This document shows positions 1-4,809 of a stretch of DNA of 7,557 bases, one piece after another. The notes under the pieces were generated by a model, which ran no database searches, was not told the DNA's origin, and saw nothing but the letters and a program-made list of their open reading frames with translations. Each line of letters begins with the position of its first letter. Position 1 is the first letter of the stretch. The position numbers were made by a program, and so were the translations under genes. The stretch is taken from positions 1-7,557 of the forward strand of contig SKOF01000277.1 of assembly GCA_007120155.1 (NCBI GenBank). The letters run 5' to 3'. The stretch is from Thioalkalivibrio sp. Lineage in GTDB: Bacteria; Pseudomonadota; Gammaproteobacteria; Ectothiorhodospirales; Ectothiorhodospiraceae.

Positions 1-485
1 GCATGCGGGTCTATCTGAGCGACGATGTGCTGGGGGTGCAGCTCGGCGGCGCGTTCAAGAATGTGCTGGCCATCGCCGCTGGCATCTCCGACGGACTCGG
101 GTTCGGTGCCAATGCCCGCGCAGCGCTGATCACCCGCGGGCTGGCCGAACTCATGCGCCTCGGCGAAGCGGCGGGCGCGCGGCCGGAGACGCTGATGGGC
201 CTTTCGGGTCTGGGCGATCTGGTCCTCACCTGCACGGACGACCAGTCGCGCAACCGCCGTCTGGGCCTCGCCCTGGGCCGGGGCGAGAATCTGGACACGG
301 CGCTGACGCAGATCGGGCAGGCGGTGGAAGGGGCCCGCACGGCGCGTATGGCGGTCTCCAAGGCCGCCGAGTTCGGTGTGGACATGCCCATCTGCCACCA
401 GGTGCACCGGGTGCTCTACACCGGCGTGTCCACCATCGAGGCGGTGGGGGAGCTGCTGGGGCGGGACAAGAAGCCGGAGTTTTAG
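1..485 (+). CDS. gpsA: Glycerol-3-phosphate dehydrogenase [NAD(P)+], C-terminal half (5' truncated by window)
   Basis: Cytoplasmic GpsA reduces dihydroxyacetone phosphate to sn-glycerol 3-phosphate with NAD(P)H and supplies the glycerol backbone of phospholipids. The frame is open from base 3 to TAG 483-485, giving about 160 of the usual ~330 residues. The N-terminal Rossmann domain lies outside the window, so the ATG at position 3 is probably an internal Met and not the start. What remains is the all-helical substrate-binding domain. It contains GVQLGGAFKNVLAI (fragment residues 11-24), whose K19 matches the conserved catalytic lysine of the family. It also has GLGDLVLTCT (69-78) followed by SRNRRLG (82-88), the conserved Asp/Thr/Arg-Asn cluster that holds the substrate phosphate. 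The end (LLGRDKKPEF) is family-like, so the C-terminus looks intact. A 7-base repeat tract begins 2 bases after the stop. The next gene, trmL, converges on it. The assignment is secure from motif density. Confidence 0.96.
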   Translation, partial: MRVYLSDDVLGVQLGGAFKNVLAIAAGISDGLGFGANARAALITRGLAELMRLGEAAGARPETLMGLSGLGDLVLTCTDDQSRNRRLGLALGRGENLDTALTQIGQAVEGARTARMAVSKAAEFGVDMPICHQVHRVLYTGVSTIEAVGELLGRDKKPEF

Positions 486-487
486 TT

Positions 488-612
488 GAAGTACGAAGTG
501 GGAATTGGGAAGGGAGAAGATAAGTACGAAGTGGGAATTGGGAAGTGCGAAGTTGAAAGGCCTTTACTTCCTACTTCCAAATTCACACTTCTTACTTCTT
601 ACTTCTTACTTC
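488..612. repeat. Heptanucleotide repeat tract forming a long imperfect inverted repeat between convergent genes
   Basis: From 488 the plus strand reads in 7-base units: GAAGTAC, GAAGTGG, GAATTGG, GAAGGGA, GAAGATA, a shortened unit, then GAAGTGG, GAATTGG, GAAGTGC, GAAGTTG. The orientation flips at AAAGGCCTTT (556-565). The right arm carries the complementary units and ends in three exact TTACTTC heptads (592-598, 599-605, 606-612). Positions 528-560 and 561-591 pair as inverted arms with four mismatches and a 2-base bulge. The RNA from either strand could therefore fold into a stem of about 30 bp between the convergent gpsA and trmL genes. It may act as a bidirectional 3' structure, although no clear T-run marks a classical terminator. 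The last TTACTTC contains the trmL stop (TTA, read as TAA on the minus strand) and its final Lys codon. Confidence 0.88.
489..545 (+). repeat. 24-bp exact direct repeat (two copies, 33-bp period)
   Basis: Positions 489-512 and 522-545 are identical over 24 bases (both begin AAGTACGAAGTGGG and end TTGGGAAG). They are separated by a 9-base spacer. Each copy spans several units of the heptad tract, which suggests that the tract grew by duplicating a block of several heptads as well as single units. Confidence 0.9.
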
Positions 613-1073
613 GCCAAGCCGGCGAAGCCGGCTTGTCGCCACGCCTCGTACACCACCACCGCCACCGCATTGGACAGGTTCAGGCTGCGGCTTCCGGGCA
701 CCATGGGGATGCGCAGCCGCTGCTCCGCGGGGAGCGTGTTCAGCACGTCCCGCGGCAGGCCGCGGGTCTCCGGGCCGAAGAGGACCGCGTCGCCCCGGTG
801 GAATGCCGGCGCCGAGTGGGGGCGTTCGGCACGGGTCGTCAGCGCGAAGAGTCGCACCGGTTGGACGGCTGCCGCGAAGGCCTCCAGGCTGTCATACTCT
901 GACACCTGTGCGCTGTCGCGATAATCCAGTCCGGCCCGCCTGAGCCTGGATTCATCCAGCGAGAATCCCAGCGGCCGGATCAGGTGCAGGCGGCAGCCGG
1001 TGTTGGCGCACAGGCGCATGATGTTGCCCGTATTGGGCGCGATCTCCGGTTGAAAGAGGACGACGTCAAACAT
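606..1073 (-). CDS. trmL: tRNA (cytidine/uridine(34)-2'-O)-methyltransferase TrmL (SPOUT family)
   Basis: TrmL transfers a methyl group from S-adenosylmethionine to the ribose 2'-OH of the wobble nucleotide of two tRNA-Leu isoacceptors. It acts in the cytoplasm as a homodimer. The 155-residue product matches the family's usual ~155-160. The three SPOUT blocks are present: NTGNIMRLCANTGCRLH (14-30), LFGPETRGLP (98-107), and IPMVPGSRSLNLSNAVA (122-138), which forms the trefoil-knot SAM site. The start at 1073 is fixed because MFDVVLFQPEIAPNTGNI aligns with the conserved family N-terminus. Although the minus-strand frame stays open to about 1901, that extension is antisense to the dehydrogenase. 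A weak ribosome binding site (GGGAG, complement of 1085-1089) lies 11 bases upstream, inside the neighbouring gene. The start codon overlaps that of the divergent pyrD by 2 bases, and the stop codon sits inside a TTACTTC heptad. Confidence 0.95.
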   Translation of the reverse strand: MFDVVLFQPEIAPNTGNIMRLCANTGCRLHLIRPLGFSLDESRLRRAGLDYRDSAQVSEYDSLEAFAAAVQPVRLFALTTRAERPHSAPAFHRGDAVLFGPETRGLPRDVLNTLPAEQRLRIPMVPGSRSLNLSNAVAVVVYEAWRQAGFAGLAK

Positions 1074-1074
1074 G
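1071..1074. other. Shared CATG: overlapping divergent start codons of trmL and pyrD
   Basis: The palindrome CATG provides ATG on the plus strand (1072-1074, pyrD) and ATG on the minus strand (1073-1071, trmL). Both starts are well constrained. TrmL begins with its conserved N-terminal block. The pyrD frame has an in-frame TGA at 1051-1053 and no other ATG, GTG or TTG before the conserved domain. There is therefore no intergenic space, and each gene's ribosome binding site and promoter must lie inside the other gene's coding sequence. Confidence 0.88.
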
Positions 1075-2058
1075 TCCGCAAAGGCTCCCAAACGCGACCC
1101 GCTGGCCATCGACTTCTGCGGTCTGCAGTTCGCCACTCCGCTGGTGCTGCTCTCCGGGTGTGTAGGCTTCGGCGAGGAGTATACGCGGGTGGCCGGGTTC
1201 TCCAACCGTGACGCGGGCGCCGTGTGCCTGAAGGGCACCACCGGGCAGCCGCGTCTGGGCAACCAGCCGCACCGGGTGTTCGAGACGCCACAGGGGATGC
1301 TCAACGCCATCGGCCTGCAGAATCCCGGGGTGGACCGGGTGGTGGAGGAGATCCTCCCCACGCTGGATTTTGACGAAACCCGTTTCATCGCCAACGTGTC
1401 CGGCTCCACCATCGAGGAGTACATCCAGGTCACGCGCCGTTTCGACGCCTCGCCCGTCGATGCCATCGAGATCAACATCTCCTGCCCCAACGTGAAGGAG
1501 GGCGGCGTGGCCTTCGGCAATGACCCGGACATGTCCGCCCGGGTGGTGGCCGCCTGCCGCAAGGTGACGGACAAGCCGCTGATCACCAAGCTCTCCCCCA
1601 ACCAGACCGACATCGCCGAGAACGCAAGGCGCTGCATCGAGGCCGGCACCGACGCGTTCGCGGTGATCAACACCCTCATGGGCATGGCCATCGACGCGGA
1701 ATCCCGGGAGGCGGTGATCGGCAACAACCAGGGCGGCCTGTCGGGCCCGGCCATCAAGCCCATTGCCCTGCTCAAGGTGCACCAGGTCTTCCAGGTGGCG
1801 CGCCCCCACGGCGTGCCGATCATCGGCCAGGGCGGCGTGGCCTCGGCCACGGATGCGCTGGAATTCCTTATCGCCGGCGCCTCGGCCGTGGGCGTGGGCA
1901 CGGCGCTGTTCTACGACCCGCTGGTCTGCAAGTCCATCAACAACGGCATTCGCGGCTATCTCCAGCGCCACGGGCTGGAGCACGTGGATCAACTGGTGGG
2001 GACGCTGGCCCTGAACGGTTCAGCGAAGGCGTGCAGGGACGAGGGAATCGAGGGATGA
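1072..2058 (+). CDS. pyrD: Dihydroorotate dehydrogenase, class 1B-type catalytic subunit (PyrD)
   Basis: This flavoenzyme oxidises dihydroorotate to orotate, the fourth step of pyrimidine synthesis. The 328-residue product is a class 1 TIM barrel. Visible motifs are SGCVGFGEEY (28-37), KGTTGQPRLGN (54-64), NAIGLQNPG (78-86), NISCPN (135-140) with C138 as the expected catalytic base (class 2 enzymes use Ser), NTLMG (200-204), GGLSGPAIKP (221-230) and the FMN-phosphate segment GQGGVAS (252-258). There is no N-terminal membrane helix as in class 2 PyrD. Class 1B enzymes normally work with the iron-sulfur/FAD subunit PyrK to pass electrons to NAD+, but no pyrK lies in this window. The start is ATG 1072 because an in-frame TGA occurs at 1051. 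AGAGGA (1055-1060) is a ribosome binding site at a rather long 11-base spacing. The last residues (CRDEGIEG) are encoded by a purine-rich repeat-like stretch and look appended. The subclass is inferred from motifs; another class 1 relative is possible. Confidence 0.9.
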   Translation: MSAKAPKRDPLAIDFCGLQFATPLVLLSGCVGFGEEYTRVAGFSNRDAGAVCLKGTTGQPRLGNQPHRVFETPQGMLNAIGLQNPGVDRVVEEILPTLDFDETRFIANVSGSTIEEYIQVTRRFDASPVDAIEINISCPNVKEGGVAFGNDPDMSARVVAACRKVTDKPLITKLSPNQTDIAENARRCIEAGTDAFAVINTLMGMAIDAESREAVIGNNQGGLSGPAIKPIALLKVHQVFQVARPHGVPIIGQGGVASATDALEFLIAGASAVGVGTALFYDPLVCKSINNGIRGYLQRHGLEHVDQLVGTLALNGSAKACRDEGIEG

Positions 2059-2084
2059 AGAATGAAGGCAGAAGCCTGAACTGA
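2036..2084 (+). repeat. Purine-rich heptad-like tract across the pyrD stop codon
   Basis: From 2050 the sequence can be read in 7-base steps: GAGGGAT, GAAGAAT, GAAGGCA, GAAGCCT, GAACTGA. It is preceded by GACGAGGGAATC. The units are degenerate, but the GA-start and 7-base spacing recall the heptads at 488-612. The pyrD stop TGA (2056-2058) spans the first unit boundary, so the last few PyrD residues are repeat-encoded. A short hairpin AGGC-AGAA-GCCT (2066-2077) lies inside. Membership in the same repeat family is tentative. Confidence 0.5.
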
Positions 2085-2096
2085 ACACATCCTGAT

Positions 2097-2127
2097 CCCG
2101 GGCCGGGCGTTCGGCCCGGCGTCCGGG
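2097..2127 (+). terminator. GC-rich stem-loop downstream of pyrD
   Basis: The arms CCCGG+GCCGGGC (2097-2108) and GCCCGGC+CCGGG (2114-2120, 2123-2127) pair over 12 bp with a GT bulge and a 5-base GTTCG loop. It lies 39 bases after the pyrD stop, so a 3'-end or transcript-stabilising role is plausible. No T-run follows, so an intrinsic terminator is not proven. Confidence 0.5.
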
Positions 2128-2201
2128 TTCGCCGGGGCTCGCCCGTACCCCTCTGGCGCGACCGTGGCCGGCACGTTTGATCCGTTCGTGATCCCCATTG
2201 T

Positions 2202-2225
2202 CACATAGGGCGGCCCATGGCCGCC
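2202..2225 (+). repeat. REP-like palindromic element, copy A
   Basis: A 24-base unit with a CACATAGG foot followed by the palindrome GGCGGCC-CAT-GGCCGCC. It matches copy B (2262-2285) read on the opposite strand at 22 of 24 positions. A foot sequence followed by an imperfect GC palindrome is the general form of bacterial REP elements, and an inverted A/B pair resembles a BIME. Confidence 0.78.
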
Positions 2226-2261
2226 GGATGGGGGGTGCATGGGGTCCGGGGGCATCGATGT

Positions 2262-2285
2262 GGCGGGCATGGCCCGCCCTATGTG
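2262..2285 (-). repeat. REP-like palindromic element, copy B (inverted)
   Basis: This is the minus-strand copy of the same unit, with internal palindrome GGCGGGC-ATG-GCCCGCC followed by the inverted foot CTATGTG. It pairs with copy A across a 36-base spacer, so the two could form one long hairpin or two small ones. Confidence 0.78.
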
Positions 2286-2296
2286 GGTTCTCTCCG

Positions 2297-2320
2297 GTCA
2301 TAGGGCGTCCCATGGGCGCC
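2297..2320 (+). repeat. REP-like palindromic element, copy C
   Basis: GTCATAGGGCGTCCCATGGG followed by CGCC matches copy A at 20 of 24 positions and has the same orientation. It is the most diverged copy, and its palindrome carries a T bulge. It lies 11 bases after copy B, which makes an A-B-C cluster upstream of the pilus promoter region. Confidence 0.7.
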
Positions 2321-2445
2321 GAGCCTCCAGTGCCGGTATCCGGCGCGCGCGCTTCGGGTGGTGGAGGAGCGGCCGGATGACCGCACGTCGGCGTGTCGCT
2401 ACCGCTCAGGCGCAATCTGCAAAAATTCTTTTTTATAAACAACCT

Positions 2446-2474
2446 GTTGTGTCTCTTATCCAAAGACACACAAC
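2446..2474. promoter_or_regulatory. Inverted repeat upstream of the MSHA operon (possible operator)
   Basis: The arms GTTGTGTCTCTT (2446-2457) and AAGACACACAAC (2463-2474) are reverse complements with one mismatch around a 5-base centre. A related half, ATTGTGTC, follows at 2476-2483. The element lies in a markedly AT-richer stretch (about 2411-2510) within a very GC-rich genome. Its position just upstream of the candidate -35 box suits a regulator binding site. No regulator is identified. Confidence 0.5.
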
Positions 2475-2476
2475 GA

Positions 2477-2506
2477 TTGTGTCAATGTCTGCCCTCGTCG
2501 TAATAT
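2477..2506 (+). promoter_or_regulatory. Candidate sigma-70 promoter for the MSHA operon
   Basis: TTGTGT (2477-2482) and TAATAT (2501-2506) are 18 bases apart and match the -35 and -10 consensus at 3 and 4 of 6 positions. They sit in the only AT-rich part of the non-coding region ahead of mshI. An alternative -10-like TATAAA at 2434-2439 has no good -35. The call rests on position and composition more than on box quality. Confidence 0.4.
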
Positions 2507-2543
2507 GTGAACCGCGTCTCATGTGGGGTGCGATGCGGTTCAC
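2507..2543. promoter_or_regulatory. Inverted repeat at the predicted mshI 5' leader
   Basis: GTGAACCGCGTC (2507-2518) and GATGCGGTTCAC (2532-2543) are complementary over 12 positions with a single G·T pair, around a 13-base loop. The repeat starts directly after the candidate -10 box, so it could be an operator at the transcription start or a hairpin in the mRNA leader. The inner 9 bases of each arm pair perfectly. Confidence 0.5.
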
Positions 2544-2576
2544 GTTAATTGGGTGTTCGGGGGGCGTGGCGCGGAC

Positions 2577-3503
2577 ATGCAGGGGTTCGGGGGAGAGGTG
2601 CGAATCGGCCGCGCGAGGCCGGCCGTGGGCCTGTGCTGGGGGGCGCAACTGGCGTTCAGTGTGGTGGATGTCCGCGACGGCCGGTGGCGCTTGCGCGCAA
2701 GCCACAGCGAAGCCCTGGCGGACGACCCCGATATCCGCACGCGAGCGCTCTCGCGCTGGGTTTCCAGGGAGCGCCTGCGGCGCTGTCCGGCAGTACTCAC
2801 CCTGGCACCAGGCACTTACCATCTCACCAAGATGGAGCGCCCGGCGGTGCCTCCCGAGGAGCTGGCCGCCGCGGTTCGCTGGCGTGTGCGCGAGGCGCTG
2901 GATTATCCCCTGGAGGAGGCCGTTACCGACGTTTTCGAGGTGCCTGCCCAGGGAGGTGCCGGTCGCCCGCCGCTGGTGTACGTGGTGGCGGCCCGGGCGG
3001 CGCCCCTGCGCGAGATGGTGGCGCTTGCCCGAGCGGCAGGGCTGCGCCCCTGGAAGATCGACGTGGCCGAACTGGCCCTGCGCAACCTGGTGGAATGGGA
3101 TGAAGCCGGTGCCGAGACGGTGGCCGCCGTCTACCTGATGCCCGACCGGGGCATCATCCAGATCACCCGGGGCGACGTCCTGTACCTGTCGCGAAATCTC
3201 GAGTACGGACTTGAGGCACTGGCCCGTGCCGACCTCCATGAACGGGTCGCGCTGGAGCTGCAGCGCACCATGGACTACTACGACAGCCATTTCGGCGCTG
3301 CACCGGTCAAACACCTGCTGGTGATGCCCGGGGGCGAGGTCGCCTCGAGGCTGGCCGAGTCCGTGGGTGGCAGCCTGGGGCTTGCGGCCCGGGTCTGGGA
3401 GGCCGGCCCGCACATGCCGGAGGGCGCCCGCTCACCTGAGTTGACCAGCGATGCCCTGCTCGCCCTGGGCGGCGCCCTGAATCCTCCGGGAGGGCACGCA
3501 TGA
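2577..3503 (+). CDS. mshI: MSHA biogenesis protein MshI (PilM-like)
   Basis: MshI is the cytoplasmic, actin-fold PilM-type component of the MSHA pilus machine. It docks on the N-terminal tail of the PilN-like partner encoded next. The product is about 308 residues. An N-terminal VGLCWGAQLAFSVVDV (17-32) resembles the first strand pair of the PilM/actin fold. LQRTMDYYDSHFG (228-240) with a following VKHLLVMPGG is the recognisable PilM-family C-terminal segment. No signal peptide or membrane helix is visible. The start is uncertain. ATG 2577 is preferred, but GTG 2523 (18 residues longer, inside the leader inverted repeat) and GTG 2598 are open alternatives, and no strong ribosome binding site precedes any of them. 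The stop overlaps the next start as ATGA, indicating translational coupling. The family is clear from sequence and context; the exact N-terminus is not. Confidence 0.85.
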   Translation: MQGFGGEVRIGRARPAVGLCWGAQLAFSVVDVRDGRWRLRASHSEALADDPDIRTRALSRWVSRERLRRCPAVLTLAPGTYHLTKMERPAVPPEELAAAVRWRVREALDYPLEEAVTDVFEVPAQGGAGRPPLVYVVAARAAPLREMVALARAAGLRPWKIDVAELALRNLVEWDEAGAETVAAVYLMPDRGIIQITRGDVLYLSRNLEYGLEALARADLHERVALELQRTMDYYDSHFGAAPVKHLLVMPGGEVASRLAESVGGSLGLAARVWEAGPHMPEGARSPELTSDALLALGGALNPPGGHA

Positions 3504-4162
3504 GGCAGCAGGTCAATCTATACGGGCCGTCTCTGCTGGGGCCCACGGCCCGTTTCTCCGCCAATCGGATGGGTCTGGTGCTGGTGGTTGCCGCAGCCCT
3601 GCTCGTGGCAGCCGCGACATGGCAGCAATGGCGTATCACCGAGGCCCGCGCGGCCGCCGGAACAATGCAGACCGAGCTGACCGCGCTCAATGCCGAACTG
3701 GAGCGCCGCGCAGCGGCGCTGGCGGCCCGCGAGCCGGGAGAGGCTCTGTTGCTGCAGGTGGAGCGGCTGGAGCGGGAACGTGCAGCCAGGCATGCCCTGC
3801 TCGACCGACTGGAAGGGGAAGCCATGGGCAACACCCGGGGTTTTTCCGCGCATCTGGAAGGCCTCGGCCGCCAGCACCCGGACGGTCTGTGGCTGCGGCA
3901 GGTGCACCTGAGTGCCGGCGGGCGCCGCCTGGGCCTGGAGGGCGGGGTCACCGAGGCGGAACTGCTGCCACGCTATCTGCACGCACTTTCCCGCGAGCCG
4001 GCCTTTGCCGGTACCCACTTCGACAGCTTCAGCCTGCATCGGTCTGAGACGCCGGACGGATATCTGCGCTTCACCCTCACCACGCCCTGCTACGACGAAA
4101 CAGGCCGGCGTCTCGAAGGCGCTGACTGCCCGGCCGGAATCCGGGTCGAGGGTCAACCATGA
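3500..4162 (+). CDS. MSHA biogenesis PilN-like protein (MshI2 type)
   Basis: This bitopic inner-membrane protein is predicted to link the cytoplasmic PilM-like MshI to the PilO-like MshJ. The 220 residues divide into a short cytoplasmic tail with QQVNLY (3-8), a single transmembrane helix (about 25-41, GLVLVVAAALLVAAATW), a Glu/Arg/Ala-rich coiled coil (about 45-95) and a periplasmic ferredoxin-like domain to the C-terminus. The tail motif resembles the INLLP-type motif of PilN that PilM binds. ATG 3500 overlaps the mshI stop, and the stop overlaps the mshJ start, both as ATGA. Two cysteines near the C-terminus (in TTPCYDETGRRLEGADCPAG) could form a periplasmic disulfide, which is inference. 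The mshI2 name used in some genomes is plausible but left blank because naming varies. Confidence 0.82.
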   Translation: MRQQVNLYGPSLLGPTARFSANRMGLVLVVAAALLVAAATWQQWRITEARAAAGTMQTELTALNAELERRAAALAAREPGEALLLQVERLERERAARHALLDRLEGEAMGNTRGFSAHLEGLGRQHPDGLWLRQVHLSAGGRRLGLEGGVTEAELLPRYLHALSREPAFAGTHFDSFSLHRSETPDGYLRFTLTTPCYDETGRRLEGADCPAGIRVEGQP

Positions 4163-4809
4163 TGCGGCTCTGGCGGCAACTGGCGACCCGGGTGAACGCC
4201 ATGGCCCTGCGCGAACGCATCCTGCTGCTGAGCGTTGCCGTGGTGGTGCTGCTGCTGGCCTTTGACGCACTTTGGCTGGGGCCGGCCCAGCAGACCCTGA
4301 GGGCCGAGCAGGCGCGCCTCCAGCAGTTGCAGGATCAGCGCACCACCGTTCAGGGCCATCTGGATGACCTGGCGCGCCGGGCGGCCGAGGATCCGGAAGC
4401 CGCGATGCAGGCGCGTCTTCGGACGCTTCGGGAGGAATTGGGCCAACTGGACGAGAGGCTGCACGACAGCACCCTGCGTTTCGTGCAGCCGACGCAGATG
4501 GCCGGCGTGCTCGAGGATCTCATTCTCGGCGGCGAAGCCCTGACCCTGGTGTCCATGCGCAGCGAACCGGCCCGCCCGGTGTCCGTGCCGTCGCGGGAAG
4601 AAGGGCTCCCGGTGATCTACCGCCACGGACTGGCCGTGGAGCTTCGCGGCGATTACCTGGCCCTGGTGGATTACCTGCACATCGTGGAAGCCATGCCCTG
4701 GGGCCTGTTCTGGGAGGCCCTGGAGGTGCATGCGCAGGACAGCGGCCCGAGACGTTTCGTCGTCCGTGTATTCACCCTCGGTCTGGAGGAGGACTCGCTC
4801 GGTGTTTAA
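4159..4809 (+). CDS. mshJ: MSHA biogenesis protein MshJ (PilO/GspM-like)
   Basis: MshJ is the PilO-like inner-membrane partner of the PilN-like protein in the pilus alignment complex. The 216 residues comprise a basic cytoplasmic N-terminus, one transmembrane helix (about 20-36, RILLLSVAVVVLLLAFD), a long coiled coil (about 44-108, rich in Gln, Arg and Glu), and a periplasmic domain. The C-terminal segment RGDYLALVDYLHIVEAMPWG followed by LFWEALEV is the family's most recognisable block and matches the PilO ferredoxin-like fold. ATG 4159 overlaps the upstream stop as ATGA; a second Met codon follows immediately (4162). The 3' end overlaps the mshK start by 8 bases and carries mshK's strong ribosome binding site. 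Confidence 0.88.
   Translation: MMRLWRQLATRVNAMALRERILLLSVAVVVLLLAFDALWLGPAQQTLRAEQARLQQLQDQRTTVQGHLDDLARRAAEDPEAAMQARLRTLREELGQLDERLHDSTLRFVQPTQMAGVLEDLILGGEALTLVSMRSEPARPVSVPSREEGLPVIYRHGLAVELRGDYLALVDYLHIVEAMPWGLFWEALEVHAQDSGPRRFVVRVFTLGLEEDSLGV
4785..4792 (+). promoter_or_regulatory. Ribosome binding site deciding the mshK start
   Basis: GGAGGAGG lies 9 bases before GTG 4802. It is the strongest Shine-Dalgarno sequence near any candidate mshK start and selects the upstream GTG over in-frame GTGs at 4829 and 4847. This places the heptad repeat inside the coding sequence. Confidence 0.75.

Noticed and set aside
489..612. CRISPR-like array
   Set aside because: The period is 7 bases with no unique spacers; the two 24-bp copies are separated by only 9 bases of the same repeat.
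486..924. Two small plus-strand frames beginning in the heptad tract
   Set aside because: They are built from repeat sequence and the antisense of trmL, with no support as proteins.
606..1901. A 431-residue minus-strand open frame extending trmL upstream
   Set aside because: Only the last 155 residues match TrmL. The rest is antisense to the strongly conserved dihydroorotate dehydrogenase and has no recognisable motifs.
1066..1992. A 308-residue minus-strand open frame antisense to pyrD
   Set aside because: It is a shadow of GC-rich coding sequence, with His/Gly/Arg-rich composition and no domain.
2059..2400. Possible small gene or tRNA in the long gap between pyrD and mshI
   Set aside because: No coding-like frame with a ribosome binding site and no cloverleaf was seen. 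The content is a hairpin and REP-like repeats.
2566..2580. Sigma-54 promoter (TGGCGC ... TGC)
   Set aside because: The GG-to-GC spacing is one base short and the site overlaps the preferred mshI start codon.
2239..3138. A 299-residue plus-strand frame overlapping mshI in another frame
   Set aside because: Its composition is Arg/Trp-rich and unlike a protein. It crosses the promoter region, the repeats and the real mshI frame.
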